Source: Paenibacillus tyrphae (GTDB lineage: Bacteria > Bacillota > Bacilli > Paenibacillales > NBRC-103111). From it: a DNA stretch of 64,000 bases. The position numbers and the translations under genes were made by a program. The first letter of the stretch is position 1. Every line of letters starts with the position of its first letter. The notes beneath the pieces are model-generated. The model was not told where the DNA came from. It searched no databases and saw only the letters and a list, made by a program, of their open reading frames with translations. Shown here one piece after another: positions 40,408 to 49,399 of the stretch. The stretch lies in assembly GCF_000722545.1 (NCBI RefSeq), contig NZ_JNVM01000005.1, forward strand, positions 237,583 through 301,582, given 5' to 3'.

Positions 40408-41925
40408 TTACTCCAGCTTCGGATCGAGCGCGTCGCGGAGACCGTCTCCCAGGAAATTGAAGGAGAGGACCAGCGCGATGATCGCCAGGCCCGGATAGAT
40501 GGCTGTAAACGAGTGCGACTCCAGGTACGCACTGCCGACCTTAAGAATGTTACCCCATTCCGGGATATGCGGCTCGACGCCGAGCCCGAGAAAGCTCAAG
40601 CTGCTGGTCGAAATGACGGCGCTCCCGATGGTCAGCGTCGATTTGACGATCATCGGAGAGATCGAGTTGGGAATGATATGCTTGAACAGAATCAATAGAT
40701 CGCCGGAGCCGAAAGCCCGTGCCGCCTGCACATATTCGAGCGTCGAGACGAGCATGACGTTCGCCCTCATCGTCCGCGCATAGGCGGGAATCGCTCCGAC
40801 GCTCAGCGCGAGAATGAGATTCATGGTGTTGGCGCCGAATGCCGCGATGATCGCAATCGCGAGCAGGATGCCCGGAATGGCGTACAGGATGTCGAGCGCC
40901 CGCATGATCACGTTATCTGTCTGCCGGCCGAAATAACCGGAGATCGCACCCAGTATCCCCCCGATCACGACGGGGATCAGCGTGGACAAAAAGCCGACGA
41001 ACAACGAGATTCGCGCGCCGAACACGATTCGAGAGAACAGGTCGCGTCCGAAATTGTCGGTGCCAAGCGGGTAAGCCAAGCTCGGAGCCTGCAAAATCGC
41101 CCCGTAGTTGTTTTCGATCGCCATGCCGTAATCGAACGTCAGATAGCTGCACACGGCGATGGTAAGCAGAAAGCAGATAAAAAACAAACCGAGCATCGAG
41201 GTGGAGCTTCTGGACAGGCGCTCGACGGCATGGTGAAGCTTCGAGTCCGACATCTGTTCCTTGTCGCGCAGCTTGGCGATCAGTAGGAGGCCGAGGAACA
41301 GGGCGAACAGATTGCCTGTTGCAGCGGTCGCCAACAGCGCGATGGCGACGATCCACATCCACTTGGGCAAAATCTTGTCTTCTGCATAGCACGCTACTAG
41401 CAGCAAGGCGACCAGTTGGAGCACGGCTGCTACGATGAGCAGCGCCATGCCATGCAGGAACGTATTGGCGACGTAAGGCTTGAATACGTTCAAGGCCGAG
41501 ACGGCGAAGACGAACAAGGTCGTAAGCAACGTATAAAAGGCCAACGTATAGGTGGCGCTTTTCTTGCGTTTGATGAGCTGGAAAGCCGCCGTCCCGACGA
41601 AAATATTGGCTGTCAGCAAGCTGAGCAGCAGCACATAGCCTAATCGGCGCGTGGCCCGCCGCAGCTCGCCGCTGCGAAGCAGGTCTCTTTTGATCAAGAA
41701 CCTGACCGCTAACTGCAGCAGCCCAAAAACGAGATAGGCGGCGCATGCAGCCAAGACGGCCGGCTTCCAGACCGCGCCGGACCCGTCGTAGCTGTTCAGC
41801 AGCAGCACCAAGGCGATTCCGAGCGAAGCGATGCCGGAGAAGCCGGCTTGACTGTATTCCGGGCAAGAGGCCAGCCGGAAGTGGACTTCATGTTTGTTTG
41901 GTTGAATTGTATTCACGGCTGCCAC
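40408..41925 (-). CDS. Peptide-type ABC transporter permease (DppC/OppC-like) with extra N-terminal membrane domain
   Basis: 505 residues; normal DppC proteins have about 300. The last 270 residues are the transport domain: YPLGTDNFGRDLFSRIVFGARISLFVG and the EAA-loop region AARAFGSGDLLILFKHIIPNSISP. The first 230 residues add about six hydrophobic segments (for example GIASLGIALVLLLNSY, LGYVLLLSLLTANIFVG, GMALLIVAAVLQLVALLLVAC) not found in typical members. Translated just after the DppB-like gene (3-nt gap). Works with the SBP at 38437 and the ATPase at 43525. Confidence 0.9.
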   Translation of the reverse strand: MAAVNTIQPNKHEVHFRLASCPEYSQAGFSGIASLGIALVLLLNSYDGSGAVWKPAVLAACAAYLVFGLLQLAVRFLIKRDLLRSGELRRATRRLGYVLLLSLLTANIFVGTAAFQLIKRKKSATYTLAFYTLLTTLFVFAVSALNVFKPYVANTFLHGMALLIVAAVLQLVALLLVACYAEDKILPKWMWIVAIALLATAATGNLFALFLGLLLIAKLRDKEQMSDSKLHHAVERLSRSSTSMLGLFFICFLLTIAVCSYLTFDYGMAIENNYGAILQAPSLAYPLGTDNFGRDLFSRIVFGARISLFVGFLSTLIPVVIGGILGAISGYFGRQTDNVIMRALDILYAIPGILLAIAIIAAFGANTMNLILALSVGAIPAYARTMRANVMLVSTLEYVQAARAFGSGDLLILFKHIIPNSISPMIVKSTLTIGSAVISTSSLSFLGLGVEPHIPEWGNILKVGSAYLESHSFTAIYPGLAIIALVLSFNFLGDGLRDALDPKLE

Positions 41926-41928
41926 CTG

Positions 41929-43371
41929 CTAGTATTGTTTCATTTTTGAACGGATTCTTGGATCAAAAAACGCGTACAAAATATCGATCACGACATTGAC
42001 GATAGAGATTGCGATCGCGGTATAGACGACGCCGCCCATAATCGCGGGAATGTCCGGGATGAACTGCTTGTCCACGATATAGCTCCCGATGCCGTTAATG
42101 TTGAACACCTTCTCGGTCACGGCCGAGCCTCCGAGCATTCCGCCGAACTGAAGTCCGATGACCGTAATGATCGGGATCAGCGCGTTGCCTACCGCGTGCC
42201 TCCACAGGACGCGCCTGCGGGATAGCCCCTTGGCTTTGGCGGTCGTAATGTAATCCTCGTGAATGACCTCAAGCGTGGAAGAGCGGGTCATCCGCGCGAC
42301 CGCCGCCGTTAGGCCCGTCCCCAGAACGATAACCGGCATGATCATCGACAGCCCGTTCTCCGGATTATAGGTGGCGGGAAGCCATTGCAGCTTGATCGAA
42401 AAGTTCAAGATAAAGATCAAGCCTTGCCAGAAGTTCGGGATCGACAAGCCGAGCAGCGCGATGAACATAAACGTATAATCGAAAAACGAATTTGGCCGCG
42501 TCGCCGATATAATGCCGATCGGCAGGGCGATGAGCACCGCAACGATCGTGGATATCACCGTGAGTGTCAGCGTCACGGGGAATTTTTTGGCGATGGCCGT
42601 CGTAACCTCCTCGTTGCCCGCAAACGACTTGCCGAGATCGAAGGTCAGGATGCCTCTTAGCGTATCCCAGAGCTGAACCAGATAGGGCTGATCCAATCCG
42701 TACAGCTTTTTGAATGCGGCGATCTGCTCGGCGGTCGCGGTTTCCCCGAGAATATTGGCGGCCGGTTCCATCGGCGATATGTACAAGATGGTGAAGACCA
42801 GGAAGGCGACGCCGAAAATGACCAGCACCGTCATGACCAGCCGTTCCACGATGTATTTCAGATAAGCGTTGCCGTAGATTCCGATCAGCGCATACATCAG
42901 GATGCCCGGCAGGAAAGTTACAGCCAGAAACGCCGGGTTTTGGATCAACATCCGAAACGTCTCCGCAAACGTGACCTGCGTCTCGTGATGCTGCTCCAGA
43001 TGAGCCTCGACCTGCTGCTGCAGAGCTTCCTTGAACTTTTCGGAGGCTATGCGCTCCGCTTCATGCTCTAACTGCTTCTGATCGACCTGTTGGTTGAAAA
43101 AATGATGCTTCCGGGTCAACTGCTCCTTCGTTTCCGATAAAATCCGGTCCCGGTAGCCGGATTCCAGCAGCTTGCGTTCCAGACTTCGGCGCAGTTCCTG
43201 ATGCGCCTTCCGTTTGCGCCCATATAGGTAGGCGATGCCGACAATTACGTTTACGGGCGCCCCTGCGAGCAGTAGCAGGAAACGATAAGCCGGGTGCAGC
43301 AACATTTTGGAGTAGATGTTCCCGATTCGGTCAACGAGACGGGAACCTGTCACGACCGTTTGCCCTGTCAA
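41929..43371 (-). CDS. Peptide-type ABC transporter permease (DppB/OppB-like) with N-terminal coiled-coil extension
   Basis: 480 residues. The transport domain begins near 165 (YIVERLVMTVLVIFGVAFLVFTILYISPMEPA) and includes GLDQPYLVQLWDTLRGILTFDLGKS and TRSSTLEVIHEDYITTAKAKGLSRRRVLWRHAVGNALIP, the classic DppB EAA loop. Before it lie one membrane segment and a charged helical stretch (RSLERKLLESGYRD...KQLEHEAERIASEKFKEALQQQ) likely to form a cytoplasmic coiled coil. First gene of the minus-strand transporter operon; it diverges from the ATPase gene with a 153-nt shared promoter region. Confidence 0.9.
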   Translation of the reverse strand: MTGQTVVTGSRLVDRIGNIYSKMLLHPAYRFLLLLAGAPVNVIVGIAYLYGRKRKAHQELRRSLERKLLESGYRDRILSETKEQLTRKHHFFNQQVDQKQLEHEAERIASEKFKEALQQQVEAHLEQHHETQVTFAETFRMLIQNPAFLAVTFLPGILMYALIGIYGNAYLKYIVERLVMTVLVIFGVAFLVFTILYISPMEPAANILGETATAEQIAAFKKLYGLDQPYLVQLWDTLRGILTFDLGKSFAGNEEVTTAIAKKFPVTLTLTVISTIVAVLIALPIGIISATRPNSFFDYTFMFIALLGLSIPNFWQGLIFILNFSIKLQWLPATYNPENGLSMIMPVIVLGTGLTAAVARMTRSSTLEVIHEDYITTAKAKGLSRRRVLWRHAVGNALIPIITVIGLQFGGMLGGSAVTEKVFNINGIGSYIVDKQFIPDIPAIMGGVVYTAIAISIVNVVIDILYAFFDPRIRSKMKQY

Positions 43372-43524
43372 GCTTGTGCGCTCCCTTTCAAGTAAATTAG
43401 CATTTTACTATTTGCATTATTCCGATTGTTATAGTAGATTTTAAGATAAGGGTCGAAAAATGTCAACAATTACAACCGATGAAACCAGGTTTTTCAAAAT
43501 TTACGATTCAACGCAGGTGACTCC

Positions 43525-45261
43525 ATGGATACGTTATTGCAGGTGAACCAATTATCCGTTTCATTTTATTCTCGCGATAAAGAAGTCGAAGCCGTCCGGA
43601 ATGTGAGCTTCGAGGTACGCAAGGGCGAGACGCTCGGGATCGTCGGAGAATCCGGCAGTGGCAAGAGCGTCACGGCGCGCACGATCATGCGTCTGCTGCC
43701 TTCGCCACCCTCGATGGTGAAGGGCGGAGAGATTTTATTCCAAGGCCAGAATCTGGCCCATAAAACCGAACAAGAGATGGAGCAGATCCGGGGGCGGGAG
43801 ATCGGAATGATTTTTCAGGACCCGATGTCTTCGCTCAACCCGACCATGCGGATCGGCAAGCAGATCGAGGAGAGCTTGATCAAGCACCGGAAGCTCTCCA
43901 AGACGGAAGCGCGCAGGGAAGCGATCGAGATGCTGCGGATGGTTGGCATCCCGTATAGCGAGGCGCGCTATATGCAGTATCCTCATGAATTTTCCGGCGG
44001 CATGCGTCAGCGGGTGATGATTGCCATCGCGCTCGCTTGCCGTCCGTCGCTGCTGATCGCCGACGAACCGACAACTGCGCTGGATGTAACGATACAGGCG
44101 CAGATTTTGCATCAAATGAAGGAGCTTCAGCTTAAGCTCGGCACCTCGATCATCCTCATTACGCACGACTTGGGCGTCGTTGCCGGCATGTGCGACCGCG
44201 TCGTCGTCATGAAGGAAGGAGAGATCGTCGAGACGGGCACGACGGAAGAGATTTTCTACTCGCCGAAGCATCCTTATACGATCCGGCTGCTGAACGCGCT
44301 GCCCCGGTTGGACGAGAAGAAGAAGCCGAAGCCCGTGCCGCTCATCACGAGATCGGCCGAGGATCGTCCGCTGCTGGAGGTCCGGTCGCTGAAGCAGTAT
44401 TTTGATCTCGGGAAGGGGCAGATCGTCAAGGCGGTCAACGATATCAGCTTCGATATCCGGGCCGGCGAGACGCTTGGCGTCGTAGGCGAATCCGGGAGCG
44501 GTAAGTCGACGACGGGGCGAGCGATTCTTCGTCTGAACGAGCCTACCGGGGGCGAGGTGCTTTTCAAGGGGATCGCCTTGAACCGGCTCAACCGTGGTGA
44601 AATGAAGACGATGCGGCGCTATATGCAGATGATTTTCCAAGATCCGTACGCTTCGCTGAACCCGCGTCTCCGCATCGTCGATATCATTGGTGAGGCGCTA
44701 GACGTGCACCGGATCGCAGGAGGGAAAAAGGAGCGGCAGAAGCGGGTCGAAGAACTGCTCGATATGGTCGGGCTTAGCCCTGCGCATGCCATGCGGTATC
44801 CTCACGAATTCTCGGGGGGGCAACGCCAGCGGATCGGCATCGCCCGCACCCTGGCCATCGAGCCGGAATTTATCGTGTGCGATGAGCCGTTGTCGGCTCT
44901 GGACGTCTCGATCCAGTCGCAGATCGTGAAGCTTCTGGAGGAGCTGCAGCAGCGATTGGGTCTTACCTATCTGTTTATCGCGCACGATCTGTCGATGGTC
45001 AAGCATATCAGCGACCGCGTGGCGGTGATGTATAAAGGCAAGATCGTGGAGCTGGCTGAAAGCGAGGAGCTGTACGAGAATCCGCAGCATGCCTATACGA
45101 AGTCGCTGCTGGCCGCGATCCCGGTTCCCGATCCGAAGGTGGAATCGCAGAAGACGTTCACCGCTGAGGCGGAATCCTCGAAGGCGGACCCGTACGGCTT
45201 GGAGCGCTCAAGCTTCGTTGAAGTGAAGAAGGGGCATTGGGTGGCGGTTGCTGAAGGGTAG
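43525..45261 (+). CDS. Fused dipeptide/oligopeptide ABC transporter ATPase (DppD-DppF in one chain)
   Basis: 578 residues, CAGGTG before the ATG. Two complete ATPase domains: Walker [14 protein letters not shown] (about 39) and [13 protein letters not shown] (about 323); signatures [14 protein letters not shown] (about 155) and [14 protein letters not shown] (about 430); Walker [13 protein letters not shown] and [12 protein letters not shown]. Each is followed by the oligopeptide C-terminal motif ([28 protein letters not shown]). Normally two genes (dppD, dppF); here joined, as in some Bacillota and in YejF/GsiA. The last 70 nt region has a broken copy at 52147-52214. Confidence 0.93.
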   Translation: MDTLLQVNQLSVSFYSRDKEVEAVRNVSFEVRKGETLGIVGESGSGKSVTARTIMRLLPSPPSMVKGGEILFQGQNLAHKTEQEMEQIRGREIGMIFQDPMSSLNPTMRIGKQIEESLIKHRKLSKTEARREAIEMLRMVGIPYSEARYMQYPHEFSGGMRQRVMIAIALACRPSLLIADEPTTALDVTIQAQILHQMKELQLKLGTSIILITHDLGVVAGMCDRVVVMKEGEIVETGTTEEIFYSPKHPYTIRLLNALPRLDEKKKPKPVPLITRSAEDRPLLEVRSLKQYFDLGKGQIVKAVNDISFDIRAGETLGVVGESGSGKSTTGRAILRLNEPTGGEVLFKGIALNRLNRGEMKTMRRYMQMIFQDPYASLNPRLRIVDIIGEALDVHRIAGGKKERQKRVEELLDMVGLSPAHAMRYPHEFSGGQRQRIGIARTLAIEPEFIVCDEPLSALDVSIQSQIVKLLEELQQRLGLTYLFIAHDLSMVKHISDRVAVMYKGKIVELAESEELYENPQHAYTKSLLAAIPVPDPKVESQKTFTAEAESSKADPYGLERSSFVEVKKGHWVAVAEG

Positions 45262-45311
45262 GGTAAGGTGTGAGGGTTTGGGGATGAGTGGGTAGGGGAT
45301 TAGGAATTAGG

Positions 45312-45386
45312 GTCGATTCCGTTCGCTGTGTTCGGCCGCTGGAAGAGATTGAAGGCGAGGATATTAAAGAGGTAGAATTAGCTTAA
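45312..45386 (+). pseudogene. Conserved 24-codon coding tail before array 6, origin unknown
   Basis: Reads VDSVRCVRPLEEIEGEDIKEVELA-stop in one frame. The same tail stands at 52241-52315 before array 7 (VGSVLCVRSLEKIEGKDTKEVELA-stop), with several synonymous or conservative changes. This suggests it was once a C-terminal end of a protein. No start codon or ribosome site. Confidence 0.4.
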
Positions 45387-45424
45387 GCCATAGGAATAAA
45401 CCAAAGCGTCAGAGTTTAATTCCG

Positions 45425-45612
45425 TTGGAAAAAAACGGGCAAAGTTGTATAATGTAACTACGCATTTGTGTCGTCGACCTCCAATGCTGTAAAAAAGCCG
45501 GGGGATCGACGACAACGAAGACTGCACGGGTAAAGAGATTTTGGTAGCTGACGTGAGGGGGAGAATTGTTTGTTAGATGTGTGGGAATAGCGTAACGACG
45601 GCGTTTTTGTGG
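45425..45612 (+). promoter_or_regulatory. Leader of CRISPR array 6
   Basis: TTGGAA 45425-45430, 17 nt, TATAAT 45448-45453; stem-loop 45470-45513; 99 nt to the first repeat. Confidence 0.9.
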
Positions 45613-45907
45613 GTTTTGAACGTACCTATGAGGAATTGAAACAGGATAGTCTTCAGGCTGCTGGATTGTGTTTGCTAAGTTTTGAACGTACCTATGAGGA
45701 ATTGAAACCGTTGTCGTGCTGATTAAGTCGTTCATTCCGTTCTCGTTTTGAACGTACCTATGAGGAATTGAAACTTGAACGATAAGTGAAACTGTAGCGT
45801 ACTCACTACGTGTTTTGAACGTACCTATGAGGAATTGAAACCACGATCAGAGAGCTTCAACGAGGAGGCGGCGCCAAGTTTTGAACGTACCTATGAGGAA
45901 TTGAAAC
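45613..45907 (+). CRISPR. CRISPR array 6 (5 repeats)
   Basis: Perfect GTTTTGAAC-class repeats at 45613, 45679, 45745, 45812 and 45878, with spacers of 36-37 nt. The last repeat is intact and abuts the truncated Rap-like gene, so the array seems to have been cut off by, or to have replaced, the 5' part of that gene. Confidence 0.97.
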
Positions 45908-45954
45908 CGAAAGAAACCTCGGGTACGGGCGGGATGTCTTAGGCAAAATATAGC

Positions 45955-46137
45955 TTGAGAAAAAAGGAAGTTTCTTCTCATGTTGACGAACTGCTTCAAG
46001 CTTTAGAGGTAGCAAAAAGGATGAAGTATTTTACGGGTTTTGAAATGTGTGTTGCTGCAATCAAGAAAACAATCGACGCTCTTTCTGAAGACCAAAAGGA
46101 GCGATATAAACAATTATTGGGAGTGAAAAACGAATGA
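45955..46137 (+). pseudogene. C-terminal remnant of a Rap-like TPR regulator
   Basis: The frame SSHVDELLQALEVAKRMKYFTGFEMCVAAIKKTIDALSEDQKERYKQLLGV (about 55 codons) aligns with the last 60 residues of the Rap-like protein at 17725 (DELLYALYLSHKMKYYAGFEKSVCLYREHSDYATEQQKWNYKHIVEGV). The remaining 280 residues are missing, replaced by CRISPR array 6. A TTG at 45955 without a ribosome site could give a short product, but as a receptor it is dead. The downstream peptide gene remains intact. Confidence 0.8.
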
Positions 46138-46253
46138 GGAAAGTATTTTTTTCATTAGCTTTTCTTCTGGTATTAGGGATTGTGACAACTCCACCACCTG
46201 GGCTAAATCAGCAACCTGTGACAGCTTATGTAGACGTTGGTGTAGGCGAATAG
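46134..46253 (+). CDS. Phr-like secreted signal peptide precursor (39 aa), now without its receptor
   Basis: ATG at 46134 overlaps the remnant's stop by 4 nt (ATGA), the same arrangement as at 18753. Signal sequence MRKVFFSLAFLLVLGIVTT, then PPPGLNQQPVTAYVDVGVGE. The C-terminal TAYVDVGVGE parallels TAFDHIGVGG of the first copy. A perfect terminator follows. With the receptor truncated, its expression depends on whatever promoter remains, perhaps readthrough from array 6. Confidence 0.7.
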   Translation: MRKVFFSLAFLLVLGIVTTPPPGLNQQPVTAYVDVGVGE

Positions 46254-46255
46254 AA

Positions 46256-46299
46256 AAAATAACTCCTGAGCTCTTGGGTTCAGGAGTTATTTTTTTCTC
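46256..46299 (+). terminator. Terminator after Phr-like gene 2
   Basis: AAATAACTCCTGA and TCAGGAGTTATTTTTTT: twelve-pair stem with a long T-run. Confidence 0.92.
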
Positions 46300-46499
46300 A
46301 AAAAAGTTGAGATTTTTTCGCAAATTGGATGCGACGCTGCAGGAAGGCATCAGGGCAGGTTTTGCAATAAACGGATGATAATGAAAAGTTTATTTTCTAA
46401 AAAACTATTAATATTTATATTACATTACTTACATTATGAGTAATTTAATGTTATTATTTTACTGTAAATTAAACTTATTAAGATACAGGAGTGATTAAA

Positions 46500-46970
46500 G
46501 TGAAAATTTTGAAAAAGGTTTGTATGGTTTCGGCACTTGCATGTTTGGCTTTTGCAGTACCTGTTAGTGCTGCGGATGTGAATGTTCCGGCAAGTTTCGC
46601 TGATAAAACACCTGAGACAAGCAATATCATTTCACTCGCCAGTGATCCTAGTGGGAGTTATACTCTTAAACCGTGGGAAACTCAATCATTTTACTGGATA
46701 TTACCTGCTAGCAATAAAACGCTCACATATGAAGCGAATCAACAGGGTGTATCCGGTGGTATTCCATTTTTAAATTATAAGCATTACATTTACAAAAATG
46801 GGAATTGGGAACTGATAAAGGAATATAATGCTTCGGGAAATGGGGTACGCAGTGAAATTTTGGGGAGTGACTCATCAACGTTTTATCGTCTCGATGTTAC
46901 AAATGTCATGTACTACTCTGGCACAACCGATGTCAAGCTTAATATCCAATTTTATGATTTCCAAAACTAA
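46500..46970 (+). CDS. Small secreted protein, unknown family
   Basis: 156 residues from GTG 46500 with ACAGGAG eight nt upstream (GTG 46491 lies too close to that site). KILKKVCMVSALACLAFAVPVSA is a signal peptide. The mature part is about 130 residues, beta-rich (SGSYTLKPWETQSFYWILPASNKTLTYEANQQGVSGG, YRLDVTNVMYYSGTTDVKLNIQFYDFQ), suggesting a single Ig-like or jelly-roll domain exported to the medium. No catalytic motif. The upstream region is extremely AT-rich. Confidence 0.7.
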   Translation: MKILKKVCMVSALACLAFAVPVSAADVNVPASFADKTPETSNIISLASDPSGSYTLKPWETQSFYWILPASNKTLTYEANQQGVSGGIPFLNYKHYIYKNGNWELIKEYNASGNGVRSEILGSDSSTFYRLDVTNVMYYSGTTDVKLNIQFYDFQN

Positions 46971-47089
46971 GAATATAGGCGGATCATCACTAATAATCAC
47001 CCTTGATATTACCGCCCCAGGGGTGGTATGACTAGCGGAGTAGTTGCGTGATGCATCCGGCTTAGGGACGGACAATTGAGCATTCCCCA

Positions 47090-47256
47090 CTAGCTTCGGC
47101 CGGTGGGGGATCGTTTCATCATTTCATATTCGTTCAGGGCATCGTCTAATCTCTGACTGGCCGCTATGACTTCGGGATCGGAGAGGCCTTTATTTGACAA
47201 AGCATTTCGGCCCTAAGCTCCACTATCTTCATTAGAAGGCTTTCCAAATCGCACAT
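47090..47256 (-). pseudogene. Spo0E-like aspartyl-phosphate phosphatase gene, frameshifted
   Basis: ATG 47256 with GGAGAAA upstream starts MCDLESLLMKIVELRAEML; one missing base in a T-run (CTTTGTC) then shifts the frame, and the other frame continues NKGLSDPEVIAASQRLDDALNEYEMMK. The S-Q-x-L-D motif (SQRLD) is the active signature of Spo0E phosphatases, which drain the sporulation phosphorelay. As written the product stops after about 32 residues. It supports a spore-forming host. Confidence 0.8.
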
Positions 47257-47406
47257 AATATTTTCTCCAATTATCAAGGATCAAAGATCATCTATGCAAA
47301 ACGGCACGCTGCGCGGCGGCCGTGAGGCGGATATCCGCGACCATCCGGTAATAAGCCGGTAGGTTTCGGCCCGTTCCGCGGCGGGCCTCGTCAGGCGGGG
47401 TGTCCT

Positions 47407-47625
47407 ATGATCCGGTCAAAGTTAAAGGAGATTGCAGACTCTCGGGGGTTGTCGATCCGGCAGATCGCTACGGGGGCCGATATCCATTTCGAAATTGCTC
47501 GCAGAATGTACAATGGTACAATGGAAAGATATCCTCGGGATATGCTGGACAAGCTATGTGAATTTCTTGGGGTGGAAGTAAGAGATTTGTTGGAAAGACG
47601 AAAAGAGTCCCCGCCAGTCGATTGA
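47407..47625 (+). CDS. Small XRE-family regulator, paralogue of the gene at 3657
   Basis: 72 residues. MIRSKLKEIADSRGLSIRQIATGADIHFEIARRMYNGTMERYPRDMLDKLCEFLGVEVRDLLE aligns end to end with the 3657-3884 product (shared SIRQ, YN-x-T-x-ERYPR, LDKLC-FLGV-V-DLLE). Compact XRE fold with no sensor domain. A GC-rich hairpin (GGCCCG/CGGGCC, 47369-47389) precedes it. A hairpin overlapping the stop (AGTCCC...GGGACT) acts as terminator. Confidence 0.85.
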   Translation: MIRSKLKEIADSRGLSIRQIATGADIHFEIARRMYNGTMERYPRDMLDKLCEFLGVEVRDLLERRKESPPVD

Positions 47626-47645
47626 ACTGGTCAGGGACTCTTCAC
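47605..47645 (+). terminator. Terminator overlapping the XRE gene end
   Basis: AAGAGTCCCCGCCAG pairs with CTGGTCAGGGACTCTT; weak T-tract. Confidence 0.6.
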
Positions 47646-47783
47646 TATTTGCTTAACTTATACAGCATGTACTGGTTAAGTGATACGCCCTCAAGCTCAG
47701 CGGCGGTTGCTAAATCACGGTGCAATGTCTTAGGCATACGCACCCGGATACTGCCGCTATAATCAAGTGTTGAATGGAGAAAG
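47645..47783 (-). pseudogene. C-terminal remnant of a HicB-type antitoxin
   Basis: Minus-strand frame YSGSIRVRMPKTLHRDLATAAELEGVSLNQYMLYKLSK-stop is the ribbon-helix-helix end of HicB antitoxins (SG-x-R-x-P-x-LH-x-LA-x-A-x-EGVSLNQ). The N-terminal half is absent; the frame begins at the GGGGACGAAATGGGG motif (47784-47803). No hicA is seen. Broken remnant. Confidence 0.75.
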
Positions 47784-47918
47784 CTGGGGACGAAATGGGG
47801 ACACACTTCACTTGGAACCTCAATTATTAACTCTGATTACGAACGGATACGAACAGGAAAAACCCTTGATTATCAAGGGTTTTAAAGATATACTCGGATT
47901 CAATATAGATACATTTCA

Positions 47919-48071
47919 ATTTATGAGGAATTGAAACTATCCGGATTTCTGTTTGCCGGGCTAGCCCAAGCGGGTTTTGAACGTACCTATAAGGAATTGA
48001 AACTCGAAAGCTCTTTTATGTCCAATCTAACGTTGATGATGGTTAGAACGTATCTACGGAGAAATTGAAAC
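47919..48071 (+). CRISPR. Fossil CRISPR mini-array (one good and two decayed repeats, no leader)
   Basis: A partial repeat ends at 47937 (TTATGAGGAATTGAAAC), a nearly intact one spans 47974-48003 (TATAAGG variant), and a decayed one spans 48041-48071 (GGTTAGAACGTATCTACGGAG...). Spacers are 36-37 nt. No leader stem-loop is present upstream. Confidence 0.85.
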
Positions 48072-48377
48072 ATCCTTCGGCGACTAAGGACGTCATAGTC
48101 GAAGTTGTTCCAGCTTCGAAAAAGTGGGTCTAGTTCGAAGGAAGAAAAGTCTTTACGGGTCGACACCTGTATCCGGAGCAACATGATTGGAGATAAACCT
48201 GCATCAACTTGAAGCGCTGCATATACCGTACACCGTCGTTGGAGTGGCTGCAACAAGAGCATCCTCTCCCTTGGAGGAGAAGATGCTCCTTGACACTGAT
48301 GGTTTCATTATGACTGCAGTGGAAGCTGTTTTACGGCCCTTACGTATATCCGTGTCGATTCTTACAATCTGAATAGA
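48072..48377. other. Intergenic region with one hairpin
   Basis: No credible gene. GAGCATCCTCTCCC/AGGAGAAGATGCTC at 48257-48288 forms a long stem, probably the terminator of the minus-strand esterase gene. Confidence 0.5.
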
Positions 48378-49316
48378 TTAAGTATGAAGGGCACGGGCCA
48401 TCGCATCCATATAGCTTTGAACGGCGTGCTGACTCACTTCCGCTTCTGGAACGAAACTTTCAAAAAGGTGAAAGCATCCGGGATACAGATGAAATTCGAC
48501 ATCTACACCTGCTTGTGCAAGCCGCGTTACATATTCGATCGTCTCATCTCGGAACAGATCAAGCTGACCCACACACGTATAGGTTGGTGGCAGCCCTGCC
48601 AAATTCTCCGCTCTCGACGGTACCGCATAGGGAGATAATTCGCTGGCATCGTTCTCCTCGCCCAGGTACATGTTCCAAGCCGCCAAGTTGTTCGTTCGGT
48701 TCCAGATTGCGCGATCTTCCGTAATCTCATGGCTTGATGGCGTGATGTTACGGTTGTCGAGCATCGGGTACAACGGCATTTGAAAGATAATGGATGGTCC
48801 GCCTTTATCACGTGCCATCAGCGCGAGCGCTGCTGTTAGCCCGCCGCCGCCGCTTGCGCCGGCAATCGCAACCCGGTTCACATCAATTCCCAGCGATTCC
48901 GCCTCCTCTGTCATCCAGACCAGGCCAGCATAACAATCTTCGATAGCTGCTGGGTAAGGGTTCTCGGGAGCAAGCCTGTAATCCACCGACACGACTACGC
49001 ATCCAGCCGTCTGAACGAAGCGTTCGCACAATTCATCGTCCATATCAGGATGTCCCATCACATATCCGCCTCCGTGAATCCACAGCATGGCTGGAAGCTT
49101 GTCACCCTTTCGTCCGGCAGGTTCGTAAATTTTAGCCAGCATCTCACCTGCAGCACCCGGAATCGTTCGACTGGTTATGTGTACATGCTCTGACTTCTTC
49201 ACAGGCGGAGCCGACACCAGACTTCTGCTCCACTCCAAATTCTCTTCCAATTGAAACCCGGGAAATTGTGCAAAAGCCTTTCTTAATTCTGGCAATATAC
49301 GTTTATCCATACTCAT
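48378..49316 (-). CDS. Alpha/beta hydrolase, hormone-sensitive-lipase-type esterase
   Basis: 312 residues, GGAGGG before the ATG. Oxyanion motif HGGGYVMGH (about 80-88), YRLAPENPYPAAIEDCYAGLVW (the usual HSL block), nucleophile elbow GASGGGGL (Ser near 155), catalytic Asp in QLDLFRDE (about 250) and His in YPGCFHLFE (about 282): a complete triad. Cytoplasmic carboxylesterase for short acyl esters. First of a set of minus-strand metabolic genes (esterase, luciferase-like oxidase, dehydrogenase, TetR), each apparently a separate transcript. Confidence 0.92.
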   Translation of the reverse strand: MSMDKRILPELRKAFAQFPGFQLEENLEWSRSLVSAPPVKKSEHVHITSRTIPGAAGEMLAKIYEPAGRKGDKLPAMLWIHGGGYVMGHPDMDDELCERFVQTAGCVVVSVDYRLAPENPYPAAIEDCYAGLVWMTEEAESLGIDVNRVAIAGASGGGGLTAALALMARDKGGPSIIFQMPLYPMLDNRNITPSSHEITEDRAIWNRTNNLAAWNMYLGEENDASELSPYAVPSRAENLAGLPPTYTCVGQLDLFRDETIEYVTRLAQAGVDVEFHLYPGCFHLFESFVPEAEVSQHAVQSYMDAMARALHT

Positions 49317-49399
49317 GTAAATCCCTCCGGCAATATAATGAAACGAAACGGGATCTTCGTTTATTCTCGTGTTCTGAATGACGATTGAAAGGATACTCC

